Shown: piece by piece, positions 9,422 to 18,662 of the stretch
Numbering within the stretch: the first letter of the stretch is position 1
Layout: the number at the start of each line of letters is the position of its first letter
Assembly: GCA_964384915.1 (NCBI GenBank)
Contig: CAYLMA010000007.1
Location: 67,010-131,009, forward strand
DNA from: Sulfurimicrobium sp964384915
GTDB taxonomy: Bacteria > Pseudomonadota > Gammaproteobacteria > Burkholderiales > Sulfuricellaceae
Length of the DNA stretch: 64,000 nt
Direction: 5' to 3'
Notes under the pieces: generated by a model
Told to the model about the DNA's origin: nothing
What the model saw: the letters and a program-made list of their open reading frames with translations, nothing else
Databases searched by the model: none
Made by a program: the position numbers and the translations under genes

Positions 9422-10528
9422 ATGTTATTAATGAAAATCAATAAGGAAGAATTCCTCAAACCGTTGCAGTCTGTTGCTGGTATTGTTGAAAGACGCCATA
9501 CGCTTCCAATCCTGTCCAATGTATTGATCCAGATAAGCGACGCAAATATTGCTTTTGTCGCTACCGACCTGGAAATTCAAATTACAGCTTTACTATCCAA
9601 TACCAGTGAAAAAGGGGATGCTTCCATTACTGTTTCTGCAAAGAAACTTCAGGATATCGTGAGAGCACTTCCTGAAAATGCGGAGATTTCCTTTGACGGT
9701 AAAGACAGCCGTCTGCAATTGAAAGCGGGTAAGAGCCAGTTCAACCTACAAACTTTACCTGCCGATGATTTTCCAAAACTGGCGCTATCGGATGAGCTCG
9801 TTTCAGATATTTCCCTCTCCCAATCCATGCTTAAACATTTGTTTAATCAAGTCCAATATGCGATGGCGCAACAGGACATCCGCTATTACCTGAATGGATT
9901 GTTGATGGTTCTTGAGCCTGGGGCAGTTAAAGTCGTAGCTACTGACGGGCACAGGCTGAGCCTTGCCAGCATGGATGCTGAAAAAGTGAACCAGGTAGCA
10001 GAGGCAATTCTTCCGCGCAAGACAGTTACGGAACTGATCAAATTATTGGGGGATACAGAAGAGGAAGTAAAAATACGCCTTGGAAAAAACCTAGTGACAT
10101 TCACATTTGGAAATATCAACCTGGTTTCTAAAGTGATAGAGGGAAAATTCCCAGATTACAATAAAGTTATACCTTCGCTTTATGATAATCATGTAGTACT
10201 GGATCGTTTGACCTTGCTCCATGCGATGCAACGCGCATCGATCCTCTCCAATGAAAAATTCCGCGGTGTTCGCATGGTTCTAACGCAGAACAGCATGCGT
10301 GTCATTTGCAACAACACGGAACAGGAAGAAGCAGAAGAAGAATTGGAAATCAACTATTCCAACGAACCATTGGATATCGGGTTTAATGTCACTTATCTGC
10401 TGGACGTACTTAACAACATTAATTCCAAGGATGTCGAATGCTCATTTGGTGATGCAAACAGCAGTTGCCTAATTTCCGTCCCAGGGGACGATCGTTTTAA
10501 ATATGTCGTTATGCCGATGCGCATTTAA
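9422..10528 (+). CDS. dnaN: DNA polymerase III beta sliding clamp
   Basis: DnaN forms the ring that tethers DNA polymerase to DNA. The 368 residues show the conserved N-terminal LLKPLQ-type segment (FLKPLQSVAGIVERRHTLPI) and the C-terminal YVVMPMRI that ends the clamp and forms part of its binding pocket. The ATG at 9422 gives an N-terminus of the same length as typical betaproteobacterial DnaN; an internal ATG three codons later is an alternative. It follows dnaA after the probable origin and precedes gyrB. Confidence 0.97.
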   Translation: MLLMKINKEEFLKPLQSVAGIVERRHTLPILSNVLIQISDANIAFVATDLEIQITALLSNTSEKGDASITVSAKKLQDIVRALPENAEISFDGKDSRLQLKAGKSQFNLQTLPADDFPKLALSDELVSDISLSQSMLKHLFNQVQYAMAQQDIRYYLNGLLMVLEPGAVKVVATDGHRLSLASMDAEKVNQVAEAILPRKTVTELIKLLGDTEEEVKIRLGKNLVTFTFGNINLVSKVIEGKFPDYNKVIPSLYDNHVVLDRLTLLHAMQRASILSNEKFRGVRMVLTQNSMRVICNNTEQEEAEEELEINYSNEPLDIGFNVTYLLDVLNNINSKDVECSFGDANSSCLISVPGDDRFKYVVMPMRI

Positions 10529-10560
10529 ATTTAGCACACAGAAATGCAATAAATATTCTG

Positions 10561-10574
10561 GTTCCACGTGGAAC
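10561..10574. promoter_or_regulatory. parS site (perfect palindrome) upstream of gyrB
   Basis: GTTCCACGTGGAAC is a perfect 14-bp palindrome and the alternative parS form (TCC/GGA arms). It lies in the 59-bp dnaN-gyrB gap, 14 bp before the gyrB start codon. ParB binding here could also affect gyrB expression, which is inference. Confidence 0.85.
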
Positions 10575-10587
10575 CTTAGGGAAAAGA

Positions 10588-12978
10588 ATGAGCGAATATA
10601 ATTCCGACAGCATCAAGATTCTTAAAGGCCTGGATGCTGTTCGTAAGCGTCCTGGTATGTATATTGGCGATACCAGTGATGGTACTGGCTTACACCACAT
10701 GGTTTTTGAAGTGGTTGACAATGCCATCGACGAAGCGCTAGCTAATTACTGCGACGATATTCAGATCATCATTCATGCAGATAGCTCGATCAGTGTTGTA
10801 GATAATGGACGTGGCATCCCCACCAGTATCAAGGAAGACGACGAATTCAAACGTTCCGCGGCAGAAATTGTAATGACAGAATTACATGCCGGTGGAAAAT
10901 TCGATGCCAATTCCTACAAGGTTTCGGGCGGCTTGCATGGCGTAGGCGTGTCTGTGGTCAACGCGCTTTCGGAGTGGTTAAAACTCAGAATATGGCGAAA
11001 TGGAAAAGTCCATCAAATGGAATTCCGCCATGGCGTAGCAGTCAGTCCATTGAAGGAAACGGGCGAAACAGAAAGACGCGGCACGGAGGTTCATTTCATG
11101 CCAAGTTTAGAGACATTTGGAAAGATAGAATTTCACTACGAAATCCTTGCCAAGCGTTTACGTGAACTCTCATTCCTGAATAATGGCGTAAAAATCGAGT
11201 TGATCGACCAGCGTGACGGGAGAAGCGAGAATTTTGCTTTTAGCGGAGGTGCTAAAGGATTTGTAGAATATATAAACCGCACCAAATCGGTACTGCACCC
11301 CAAGGTTTTCTATGCCATAGGCGAAAAAGACGGTGTGACTGTCGAAGTTGCCATGCAATGGAATGATACTTATGTCGAATCTGTTCAGTGCTTTACCAAC
11401 AATATCCCGCAGCGGGATGGTGGAACCCATTTGACGGGATTGCGTTCGGCACTTACTCGAACCCTGAATAATTACATCGAACAGAATGAAATTGGGAAAA
11501 AAGCCAAGGTAGATACCTCTGGTGATGATATGCGGGAAGGACTTACTTGCGTATTGTCTGTGAAAGTATTTGAACCGAAGTTTTCGTCCCAAACTAAAGA
11601 CAAACTGGTGTCAAGTGAAGTTCAGCCTGTGGTGCAGGAAATTGTTTCCGCAAAACTGTCTGAATACCTGCTAGAAAACCCTAGTGAAGCAAAAATTATT
11701 ACCGGCAAGATCGTCGAAGCCGCTAGAGCCCGCGAAGCTGCTCGTAAAGCGCGGGATATGACGCGCAGAAAAGGTGTGCTGGACAGTATGGGGTTGCCAG
11801 GAAAGCTGGCCGATTGCCAGGAAAAGGATCCTTCCCAATCTGAACTCTACCTTGTTGAGGGTGATTCTGCGGGCGGATCCGCGAAACAGGGGCGTGATCG
11901 TAAATTCCAAGCTATTCTTCCGCTCAAGGGAAAAATTCTGAACGTGGAAAGGGCTCGCTTTGATCGTCTCATTTCATCTCAGGAAATTGCAACCCTAATT
12001 ACGGCACTTGGAACCAGCATCGGTAAAGATGAATACAATCCGGACAAGCTTCGATACCACCGTATTATCATCATGACTGACGCGGATGTGGATGGCTCCC
12101 ATATACGCACCCTGCTGCTGACATTCTTTTACCGTCAGATGCCAGAACTGGTTGAGCGCGGACATATTTATATCGCGCAGCCACCGCTTTACAAGGTCAA
12201 GCACGGAAAACAGGAGCGTTACCTCAAGGATGAACACGAGTTAAAGCAGTACCTGCTGCAAAAAGCGATGGACGATGCACAGCTTGTTACAGAAGCTGGG
12301 AAAGAACCGCTGAGCAAAGATGGTTTTGAGGAAATTGCCAAGGAATACCTCCTTGCTGAAGCCGTAATAGAACGTCTGTCCAGAGTGATTGATCGTGAAG
12401 CTTTACAAGCACTGCTCAAAAATATCGTTCTTGATCTTTCAACGGCTGGGCTGGCGGCGACAAGTGCGCATTTGTTGTCCGAACTTTTGCCAAGAACCGA
12501 ATACCAAGTATCCAGCCAGTTTGATGAGCGCACGGAAAGCTTCAGAATTGTTGTAAAGAAGCAAGTACATGGAAATACACTGCTTAGCCAGATTGACCAG
12601 AATTTTGTCGAAGGTGGGGATTATGCTCAATTACGAAGAACGGGCTTGGTCTTGAATGGATTGTTCGGAAAGGGCGCGTTTGTCCAGAGAGGAGAACAAA
12701 AGCAGGCTATTACCGAGTTCAAGCAGGCGCTAGATTGGCTATTGAACCAGGTTAAGCAGGGCTTGGCGATTCAGCGTTACAAAGGCCTGGGAGAAATGAA
12801 CCCAGAGCAATTGTGGGAAACAACCATGGACCCAAGTGTTCGACGTCTGCTGAAAGTTCAGATTGAAGATGCCATTGGTGCAGACGAGATTTTTACCACC
12901 TTGATGGGCGATCAGGTAGAACCTAGACGCGCATTCATAGAGAGCAATGCGCTGATAGCGAGAAATATAGATGTCTAG
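10588..12978 (+). CDS. gyrB: DNA gyrase subunit B
   Basis: GyrB is the ATPase subunit of gyrase, which introduces negative supercoils. The GHKL ATPase region (VVDNAIDEAL, then GGLHGVGVSVVNALS) is followed by the transducer and the Toprim domain (VEGDSAGGSAKQGRDR, later TDADVDGSHI). The C-terminus has QRYKGLGEMNPEQLWETTMDP. At 796 residues it is the usual Gram-negative length. Confidence 0.98.
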   Translation: MSEYNSDSIKILKGLDAVRKRPGMYIGDTSDGTGLHHMVFEVVDNAIDEALANYCDDIQIIIHADSSISVVDNGRGIPTSIKEDDEFKRSAAEIVMTELHAGGKFDANSYKVSGGLHGVGVSVVNALSEWLKLRIWRNGKVHQMEFRHGVAVSPLKETGETERRGTEVHFMPSLETFGKIEFHYEILAKRLRELSFLNNGVKIELIDQRDGRSENFAFSGGAKGFVEYINRTKSVLHPKVFYAIGEKDGVTVEVAMQWNDTYVESVQCFTNNIPQRDGGTHLTGLRSALTRTLNNYIEQNEIGKKAKVDTSGDDMREGLTCVLSVKVFEPKFSSQTKDKLVSSEVQPVVQEIVSAKLSEYLLENPSEAKIITGKIVEAARAREAARKARDMTRRKGVLDSMGLPGKLADCQEKDPSQSELYLVEGDSAGGSAKQGRDRKFQAILPLKGKILNVERARFDRLISSQEIATLITALGTSIGKDEYNPDKLRYHRIIIMTDADVDGSHIRTLLLTFFYRQMPELVERGHIYIAQPPLYKVKHGKQERYLKDEHELKQYLLQKAMDDAQLVTEAGKEPLSKDGFEEIAKEYLLAEAVIERLSRVIDREALQALLKNIVLDLSTAGLAATSAHLLSELLPRTEYQVSSQFDERTESFRIVVKKQVHGNTLLSQIDQNFVEGGDYAQLRRTGLVLNGLFGKGAFVQRGEQKQAITEFKQALDWLLNQVKQGLAIQRYKGLGEMNPEQLWETTMDPSVRRLLKVQIEDAIGADEIFTTLMGDQVEPRRAFIESNALIARNIDV

Positions 12979-13031
12979 CTGATTGTGTGTAGCAGGGTAA
13001 AAGAAAGGCCCCGTTAAGAGCCCAACTGCGA

Positions 13032-13064
13032 CAAAGCCTCCAGGATTTGGAGGCTTTGTTGTTT
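13032..13064 (+). terminator. Rho-independent terminator after gyrB
   Basis: A perfect 10-bp stem (CAAAGCCTCC at 13032-13041 pairing with GGAGGCTTTG at 13049-13058) with a 7-nt loop is followed by a T-rich tail (TTGTTTC). It lies 53 bp after the gyrB stop and fits the end of the dnaA-dnaN-gyrB unit. The run of T is interrupted by G. Confidence 0.8.
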
Positions 13065-13087
13065 CTGGTTTGATGTTTGATGATGCC

Positions 13088-13340
13088 ATGAAAAAGTCAA
13101 CGGCGCCGACCCAGTACGACCTGGAAATGGTGACGCTACCACCGGGCGGTCACGCTAATGTCTGTATGGCCGGACAGTTCCAGCCATAATGGACAACGCT
13201 CCGGGACGGCTATCGGGAGTATGCGGGCAATGACGCAAAGCGCCGCCGGGGTAAAATGGTGACCCGGCATGCCTGGGAGGATTTCAAGGAGGCGGTGAGG
13301 CGCAGCTTTGCGATGCCAGTAATGGCCTTTTTCAACAGAA
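13088..13340 (+). pseudogene. Possible degraded ORF between gyrB and topA
   Basis: One plus-strand frame starts at the ATG at 13088 (MKKSTAPTQYDLEMVTLPPG), meets a TAA at 13187-13189 and then continues open in the same frame. The continuation is charged and protein-like (TLRDGYREYAGNDAKRRRGK, then WEDFKEAVRRSF) up to and past the topA stop. That pattern suggests a small gene broken by one stop codon. I do not recognise the family, and a chance open frame cannot be excluded. Confidence 0.3.
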
Positions 13341-13341
13341 A

Positions 13342-15618
13342 TTATTCTGGGGCGGCAACCTGTTCGACATGGCCGCATTCTTTCTGCGGACAAACTTTTT
13401 CAGTACCGCGACGTTTTGTTATTTTGATGGTTAGGATGGGCCAGCCGCATTTTGGGCAAGGTTCATTAATGGGCAGGTTCCAGGTGGCATACTTGCACTT
13501 CGGATAGCAGTTGCAAGAATAGAATAACTTTCCATAACGGCTCTTGCGTTCGATTAGCGTGCCTTCCTTGCATTCCGGGCAGTTGACGCCTGTATCCTTG
13601 GGCTTTTCAAGAGGTTCGATGAATTTACATTTAGGATAACTGGTACAACCGATGAATTTTCCATAAGGCCCGGTCTTGATTACCAGTTCGCTGCTGCATT
13701 GTGGGCATACACGTCCTTCAACAATGACGGGCTGGGTTGATTCACCAGGTTCTCCATCCATGTTGCGGGTATAGTCGCATTCCGGGTAAGCAGAGCAGCC
13801 GATGAACTTTCCACGCTTACCGAGCCGTGCGGTTAGATGCTTGCCGCATTTCGGGCAGGCCTCATCCAGTATTTCAACTCCGGGACGGTCTACATCCTTT
13901 TTCTCGGTGAGTTGCTGGTTAAAATCTTTCCAGAAAGATTCAAGTACGGGAATCCATTCCCGTTTTCCGGCTGAAATCAGATCCAGCTCATCTTCCAGTT
14001 GGGCAGTAAAGTCGTAATTCACATAGCGTGTAAAGTGCTCGGTGAGAAACTTGTTGACCACTCTGCCTACGTCGGTGGGATAAAAGCGCTTCTTGTCCAG
14101 CAAAGCGTATTCTCTGGCTTGCAGGGTACTGATAATGCTTGCATAGGTTGAGGGTCGACCGATGCCATACTCTTCTAGCACTTTGACCAGGCTGGCTTCG
14201 GAATAGCGCGGAGGGGGTTGTGTGAAGTGCTGCTCGCCGGATATCTGGTCTATCGCAACGACTTCCCCTTTTTCGAGGGGAGGCAATTTGTTATCGCTTT
14301 CTTCCTCGCCATCGTCCTGGTCTTCTTGATAGACTGCGACGTAGCCCGGAAAAACCATGGTCTGACCAGTGGCGCGGAACAGGTTTTCATCACTTCCCAC
14401 GGCTAGATCCAGACTAACGGTGTCAAATTTTGCCGCACTCATCTGGCAAGCCAAGGTGCGTTTCCAAATCATTTCATAAAGCTTTGCTTGGTCTGCGCTG
14501 AGATACTGACGAACCTCCTGCGGAGAACGCTGGATGGAGGTAGGACGAATTGCTTCGTGAGCTTCCTGGGCATTCTTTGATTTGTTTTTGTAGCTCAGCG
14601 CTGCCTTTGGAAGATAGTCTGGCTCAAAATTGCTGGCGATGTAGGCACGAATTTCTTCGAGGGCTTCTTGTGCCAGGTTGACCGAGTCGGTACGCATATA
14701 GGAGATCAGGCCGGTTGCGGTGCCGCCTATGTCGATTCCTTCGTACAGCTGCTGCGCAACTTTCATGGCCCGGTCGGTGGTGAATCCGAGCTTGCGCACA
14801 GCTTCTTGCTGCAAGGTTGAAGTGGTAAAAGGGGCCGCGGCCACACGCTGTTTACGTTTTTTCTCGACTAGCGTGACGGTGGCTTTGCCGTCGCTCGTTT
14901 GGAGCAAGTCGGTTACCATGGCGGCTTGCTGTGCGTCATTATTGACACTGAATTGCGTCAGCTTCTCGCCTTGGTACTGGAACAGTTTAGCGTTGAATTT
15001 TTGACGGCCTTTGTGGCTGTCGAGGTGAATGCTCCAGTATTCCTGTGTCTGGAATTTTTCTATCTCAAGCTCACGTTCGACAATCAGGCGCAGTGCCGGA
15101 CTTTGAACTCGGCCCGCGGAAAGGCCGCGGCGGATCTTGCGCCAAAGCAGAGGTGAAAGATTGAAACCCACCAAGTAGTCAAGGGCACGTCGGGCTTGTT
15201 GTGCGTTGACCATGTCCATCTCGATTTCGCGTGGATCAGCAACGGCAGCCAGGACTGCAGATTGAGTAATTTCATGAAAGACAACACGTTTCAGTGTTTT
15301 GTTTTTGAGCAGTTTCTTTTCTTTTAAGATTTCAGCCAAATGCCAGGCAATCGCTTCGCCTTCGCGGTCGGGGTCGGTTGCGAGGTAGATGGTGTCAGCA
15401 TCCTTAACCGCTTTGGCAATGGCATCGACATGTTTGCTGTTGCGTGCTATCAACTCATACTTCATCGAGAAGTCGTGCGCGGTATCCACTGCGCCCTGCT
15501 TGGGCACAAGGTCGCGTACATGCCCGTATGAGGCGAGGATTTCAAAATCCTTGCCCAGATACTTCTTCAGGGTCTTGGCTTTGGACGGGGATTCAACTAT
15601 CAGCAGAAAGGATGACAT
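13342..15618 (-). CDS. topA: DNA topoisomerase I
   Basis: TopA relaxes negative supercoils. The Toprim domain is at the N-terminus (LLIVESPSKAKTLKKYLG; then ATDPDREGEAIAWHL), and the catalytic tyrosine lies in GLISYMRTDS. The C-terminus carries four cysteine zinc ribbons (CPKCGKHL, CPQCSSEL, CPECKEGTL and CPKCGWPIL starts). With 758 residues it is shorter than the E. coli enzyme (865) but within the range of betaproteobacterial TopA. It is convergent with gyrB. Confidence 0.97.
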   Translation of the reverse strand: MSSFLLIVESPSKAKTLKKYLGKDFEILASYGHVRDLVPKQGAVDTAHDFSMKYELIARNSKHVDAIAKAVKDADTIYLATDPDREGEAIAWHLAEILKEKKLLKNKTLKRVVFHEITQSAVLAAVADPREIEMDMVNAQQARRALDYLVGFNLSPLLWRKIRRGLSAGRVQSPALRLIVERELEIEKFQTQEYWSIHLDSHKGRQKFNAKLFQYQGEKLTQFSVNNDAQQAAMVTDLLQTSDGKATVTLVEKKRKQRVAAAPFTTSTLQQEAVRKLGFTTDRAMKVAQQLYEGIDIGGTATGLISYMRTDSVNLAQEALEEIRAYIASNFEPDYLPKAALSYKNKSKNAQEAHEAIRPTSIQRSPQEVRQYLSADQAKLYEMIWKRTLACQMSAAKFDTVSLDLAVGSDENLFRATGQTMVFPGYVAVYQEDQDDGEEESDNKLPPLEKGEVVAIDQISGEQHFTQPPPRYSEASLVKVLEEYGIGRPSTYASIISTLQAREYALLDKKRFYPTDVGRVVNKFLTEHFTRYVNYDFTAQLEDELDLISAGKREWIPVLESFWKDFNQQLTEKKDVDRPGVEILDEACPKCGKHLTARLGKRGKFIGCSAYPECDYTRNMDGEPGESTQPVIVEGRVCPQCSSELVIKTGPYGKFIGCTSYPKCKFIEPLEKPKDTGVNCPECKEGTLIERKSRYGKLFYSCNCYPKCKYATWNLPINEPCPKCGWPILTIKITKRRGTEKVCPQKECGHVEQVAAPE

Positions 15619-15672
15619 AAACAGTATATGGTGGCGCCGAAGTGATTCGGCTGCTGGAAAGGGTTGAGAAGA

Positions 15673-16134
15673 TCAGTGCATTTGCGGCGTGCTATCGCCG
15701 AACAGCATGTCTTCCATGAACAGGTAATCATCGGCCTGGCCTTGACTCCACAAAACGATCAGGACTATCCATTTGACTTGCTCGAGATCAACGTCGCGGT
15801 CGTTCAGTGCAAGAATGCGGTCAATCACCCATTCTCTTTGTACAGGATTAATGATGTCCGAGACTTCAAGGAAAGCCAGAAAACCACGACTCTCGGCGTC
15901 TATCTTTTTCATTTCGACATCCGAGTAAATGCGGGTAGATGTACTGTCTGCCAAGCTTTCCGGATAGGGGGCTAGGGAAAGCTTGTCTAGATCGTTAAGC
16001 CAGTCGAAAGCAAGATTGATTTCGGAACTATCGAAACCAGCAGCCGATAGCTCTCTCTCCAGAGTGCTCTGGTCAGGATGGAGGTTGGCTTCGAAATAGT
16101 TTTCGAACAAGTAAACGAGAATGTCGAACATCAT
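15673..16134 (-). CDS. smg: Smg family protein (DUF494)
   Basis: This acidic 153-residue protein has the Smg signature start MFDILVYLFENYF and the mid-region WLNDLDKL typical of DUF494. Smg is usually found, as here, between dprA and topA. Its biochemical role is unknown. Two consecutive ATG codons (16134, 16131) are possible starts. It is 15 bp after dprA in the same direction. Confidence 0.9.
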   Translation of the reverse strand: MMFDILVYLFENYFEANLHPDQSTLERELSAAGFDSSEINLAFDWLNDLDKLSLAPYPESLADSTSTRIYSDVEMKKIDAESRGFLAFLEVSDIINPVQREWVIDRILALNDRDVDLEQVKWIVLIVLWSQGQADDYLFMEDMLFGDSTPQMH

Positions 16135-16149
16135 TATTTGGTTTCGCTA

Positions 16150-17247
16150 TTAAACTTTTCCGCTGCGCAGGTAAAAACCACCCGGCAGGCTGGTCACATG
16201 ACCAGCCAATTCCATGGTCAACAGAATGGCGCAAACGCTATCAATCGTCAAGCCGCTACAGTTGACCAGCGCGTCGATACCGACGGGGTCGAAGCCAAGG
16301 CATTGCCTTAGCTGAGCTTCTTCCTTGGTTATGGAAAAGGCTTCTGGCGGACTGGATGAAGTTGTAACGGCGGGGTAACCGAGGTCATCCAGGATTTCCT
16401 GTGCGGATTCGACCAGTTTTGCGCCCTGCTTGATCAGGAAGTGACAGCCTTTGGCGAGCGGTGAATGAATAGAGCCCGGGATGGCAAAAACCTCTCTTCC
16501 CTGTTCCGCTGCCAGTCGAGCTGTGATCAGGGAGCCGCTCTGAAGCGCGGCCTCCACCACCAGACAGCCACGGGAAAGGCCGCTGATCAGGCGATTGCGG
16601 CGCGGGAAATTCTGGGCCTTGGAGGGTGTGCCCAGTGGGAACTCGGATACCAGAGCGCCTTTCTGGGCAAGCTCATGTGCAAGCTCGCGGTGGCGGGCGG
16701 GGTAAACAATATCCAGCCCGGTACCCACCACGGCGATGCTGCTGGCTTGGCCTTGCAGTCCGCCGCGGTGGGCCGCGCCATCTATTCCCAGCGCAAGACC
16801 GCTGACAATGCATAAGCCATTGTCGCTGAGATGGTGCGCAAAACTTTCTGCATTGGCAAGCCCTTGAGGCGTGGCATTGCGGCTGCCGACGATTGCCAAG
16901 GCCGGCTGATTGAGGTGTTGTCGCTGGCCTTTGACATAAAGCAGAGGAGGTGGATCGGGGACTTCCAGCAAGCTGCGGGGGTAGTCGCTATCTGCCAGGG
17001 TGACTACATGGTTGAGTGGATCTTCAAGCCACTCCTGTATCGGGGTGAGTGCCTCTTGATTGGGTCCGGCGTTGATGAGTCGAGCGACGGGTGCGCGCAC
17101 GACTTTCTCCAGAGCGGAATAGCCAGCGGCGAAAATGTGCTCGGGCTCACCAAAGGTCTGCAGCAGGCGCCGGTAGCTTTCCCCGCCCAGCCCATGAATC
17201 AGGCTCAGGGCGACCCACAGGGAAAGTTCATGTTGCTTGTCAATCAA
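16150..17247 (-). CDS. dprA: DNA processing protein DprA
   Basis: DprA binds incoming single-stranded DNA and loads RecA during natural transformation. The Rossmann-like core is visible: AIVGSRNATPQGLANAE, SGLALGIDGAAHRGGL, GTGLDIVYPARH and FPRRNRLISGLS. A small C-terminal winged-helix-like region follows, and the 365 residues are normal. It overlaps the LysM gene by 4 bp (ATGA), so the two are co-translated. Presence of dprA alone does not prove competence. Confidence 0.95.
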   Translation of the reverse strand: MIDKQHELSLWVALSLIHGLGGESYRRLLQTFGEPEHIFAAGYSALEKVVRAPVARLINAGPNQEALTPIQEWLEDPLNHVVTLADSDYPRSLLEVPDPPPLLYVKGQRQHLNQPALAIVGSRNATPQGLANAESFAHHLSDNGLCIVSGLALGIDGAAHRGGLQGQASSIAVVGTGLDIVYPARHRELAHELAQKGALVSEFPLGTPSKAQNFPRRNRLISGLSRGCLVVEAALQSGSLITARLAAEQGREVFAIPGSIHSPLAKGCHFLIKQGAKLVESAQEILDDLGYPAVTTSSSPPEAFSITKEEAQLRQCLGFDPVGIDALVNCSGLTIDSVCAILLTMELAGHVTSLPGGFYLRSGKV

Positions 17248-18530
17248 GGGTTCTTGACAGCGTCCAGCAGGTAAACCGGGCGGTTCGCGCTCATTACCAG
17301 GGCGTAAGAAACGCGGTCAAAAACGCGGTAGACGAAAATCAGGCCGGTGCGCGTATCAGGCAGGTTGATCTCGTTTTTCTCGCTGCCGGAGCGGCAGTTC
17401 AGTCTATAAACATCCTTGGGGTTGAAAAACTGGTCAAAGCTGATTTTTGCACCCGGTTTGAGACAACCGATATCGGAGTAAGTAATTTCCTTGCTTGGTT
17501 TCTCGGCAGTCTGCTCATTTTCGCAAGGTTCGAGCATTTCCTTGGGATCGTAAAACTGGTCGAAGCTGATGCTTTTCCCCGGTTTCAGGCATTCCTTGTC
17601 TGCGTAGCGCCAGGCGTTTTTGCGTTTTTCCACCGGTTTGCCTGCGACGGTGCGGCCCTTGCTATACACAGCCAGCACATGTCCTGCTTCCAGGCCGTCC
17701 TTGCTGCCTTTGTTTACCAGCACAGTGCTGTATTTTCCTGCATCAGAGATGGCGCCGTAGGCTGAAATAATCCGGCCATTGATAGCCTGTTCCGGCGCAT
17801 GGGGAACATATTTGAGTTCACCGTTGTTGATGCTGGACACCAAGCGGTCATCGCGGCGGATTTCCTGCACCGATCGTGTGATTTCCAGCTCCATCAAATC
17901 ATCCGCGCTTCCATTCAGAGACCGGGCTTCACCTACATACTCGGCTTCATAACCCATTGGTTCCTTGGTGTCTGGGTCCCGGAGCATCTTGCCCTGGCGG
18001 AAAATGCTCCAGTCCTTGATTTTGCTGTCTTTGGCATTGGCGGCATACACACGGTCTCCAAGCCCCATGATGACCCGGCTTTCATCCGTGCCAACGATAT
18101 ATGGCGCATTATCCAGATCGCCTTCCTCAATGATCAGCGGCTTGGTGAGGAAAGGGCCGATGGCGGACAGGGGAATGGATGGCACGGCCAGCGACGCAAG
18201 CGCTTCTGAACGGACTTGAGGGCTCAGCTTGACAATTCGCTCGCCCTTGACTAATCGCAACCTTGGGGATCCACCCTGCATGTCGAGTACGACCACATCA
18301 CCGGGGTATATCAGATGGGGATTCTTGATCTGTTCACGATTCATTTCCCACAACTGCGGCCAGCGCCAGGGGTCTTTGAGGAATTTTGAGGATATTCCCC
18401 ATAGCGTATCGCCTTTCACCACCACATGTTGTTGCGGTGGGTCGTCCTGCAGCTTGATATCTTCCGCTCCTGACAAGGAGGAAATCAAGCCGGAAAGGGA
18501 AAGCACGGCTATAATAATGGGCTTACGCAT
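17244..18530 (-). CDS. LysM-domain envelope protein
   Basis: The 428-residue product has an N-terminal signal peptide (about residues 1-21) and a LysM peptidoglycan-binding domain at about 35-82 (VVVKGDTLWGISSKFLKD). A long middle region with no recognised domain follows. LysM genes of this kind regularly precede dprA in betaproteobacteria. Unusual here is a pair of cysteine-flanked repeats near the C-terminus: C314-C336 and C356-C379, each containing CLKPG..ISFDQF..PK. The gene is divergent from def, with a 132-bp shared promoter region. Function beyond cell-wall binding is unknown. Confidence 0.88.
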   Translation of the reverse strand: MRKPIIIAVLSLSGLISSLSGAEDIKLQDDPPQQHVVVKGDTLWGISSKFLKDPWRWPQLWEMNREQIKNPHLIYPGDVVVLDMQGGSPRLRLVKGERIVKLSPQVRSEALASLAVPSIPLSAIGPFLTKPLIIEEGDLDNAPYIVGTDESRVIMGLGDRVYAANAKDSKIKDWSIFRQGKMLRDPDTKEPMGYEAEYVGEARSLNGSADDLMELEITRSVQEIRRDDRLVSSINNGELKYVPHAPEQAINGRIISAYGAISDAGKYSTVLVNKGSKDGLEAGHVLAVYSKGRTVAGKPVEKRKNAWRYADKECLKPGKSISFDQFYDPKEMLEPCENEQTAEKPSKEITYSDIGCLKPGAKISFDQFFNPKDVYRLNCRSGSEKNEINLPDTRTGLIFVYRVFDRVSYALVMSANRPVYLLDAVKNP

Positions 18531-18662
18531 GGGCGCCTCGCTCTGGTAAAGAACTTTTCTGCTTTATTCATATCAGAAGTTCTGTATATCGGCCAACCTG
18601 CCTGGCCGGACTTAGGTTTTAAATTAAATTCTGCATGTAATTATTTAAATAGGCAAGCAATT

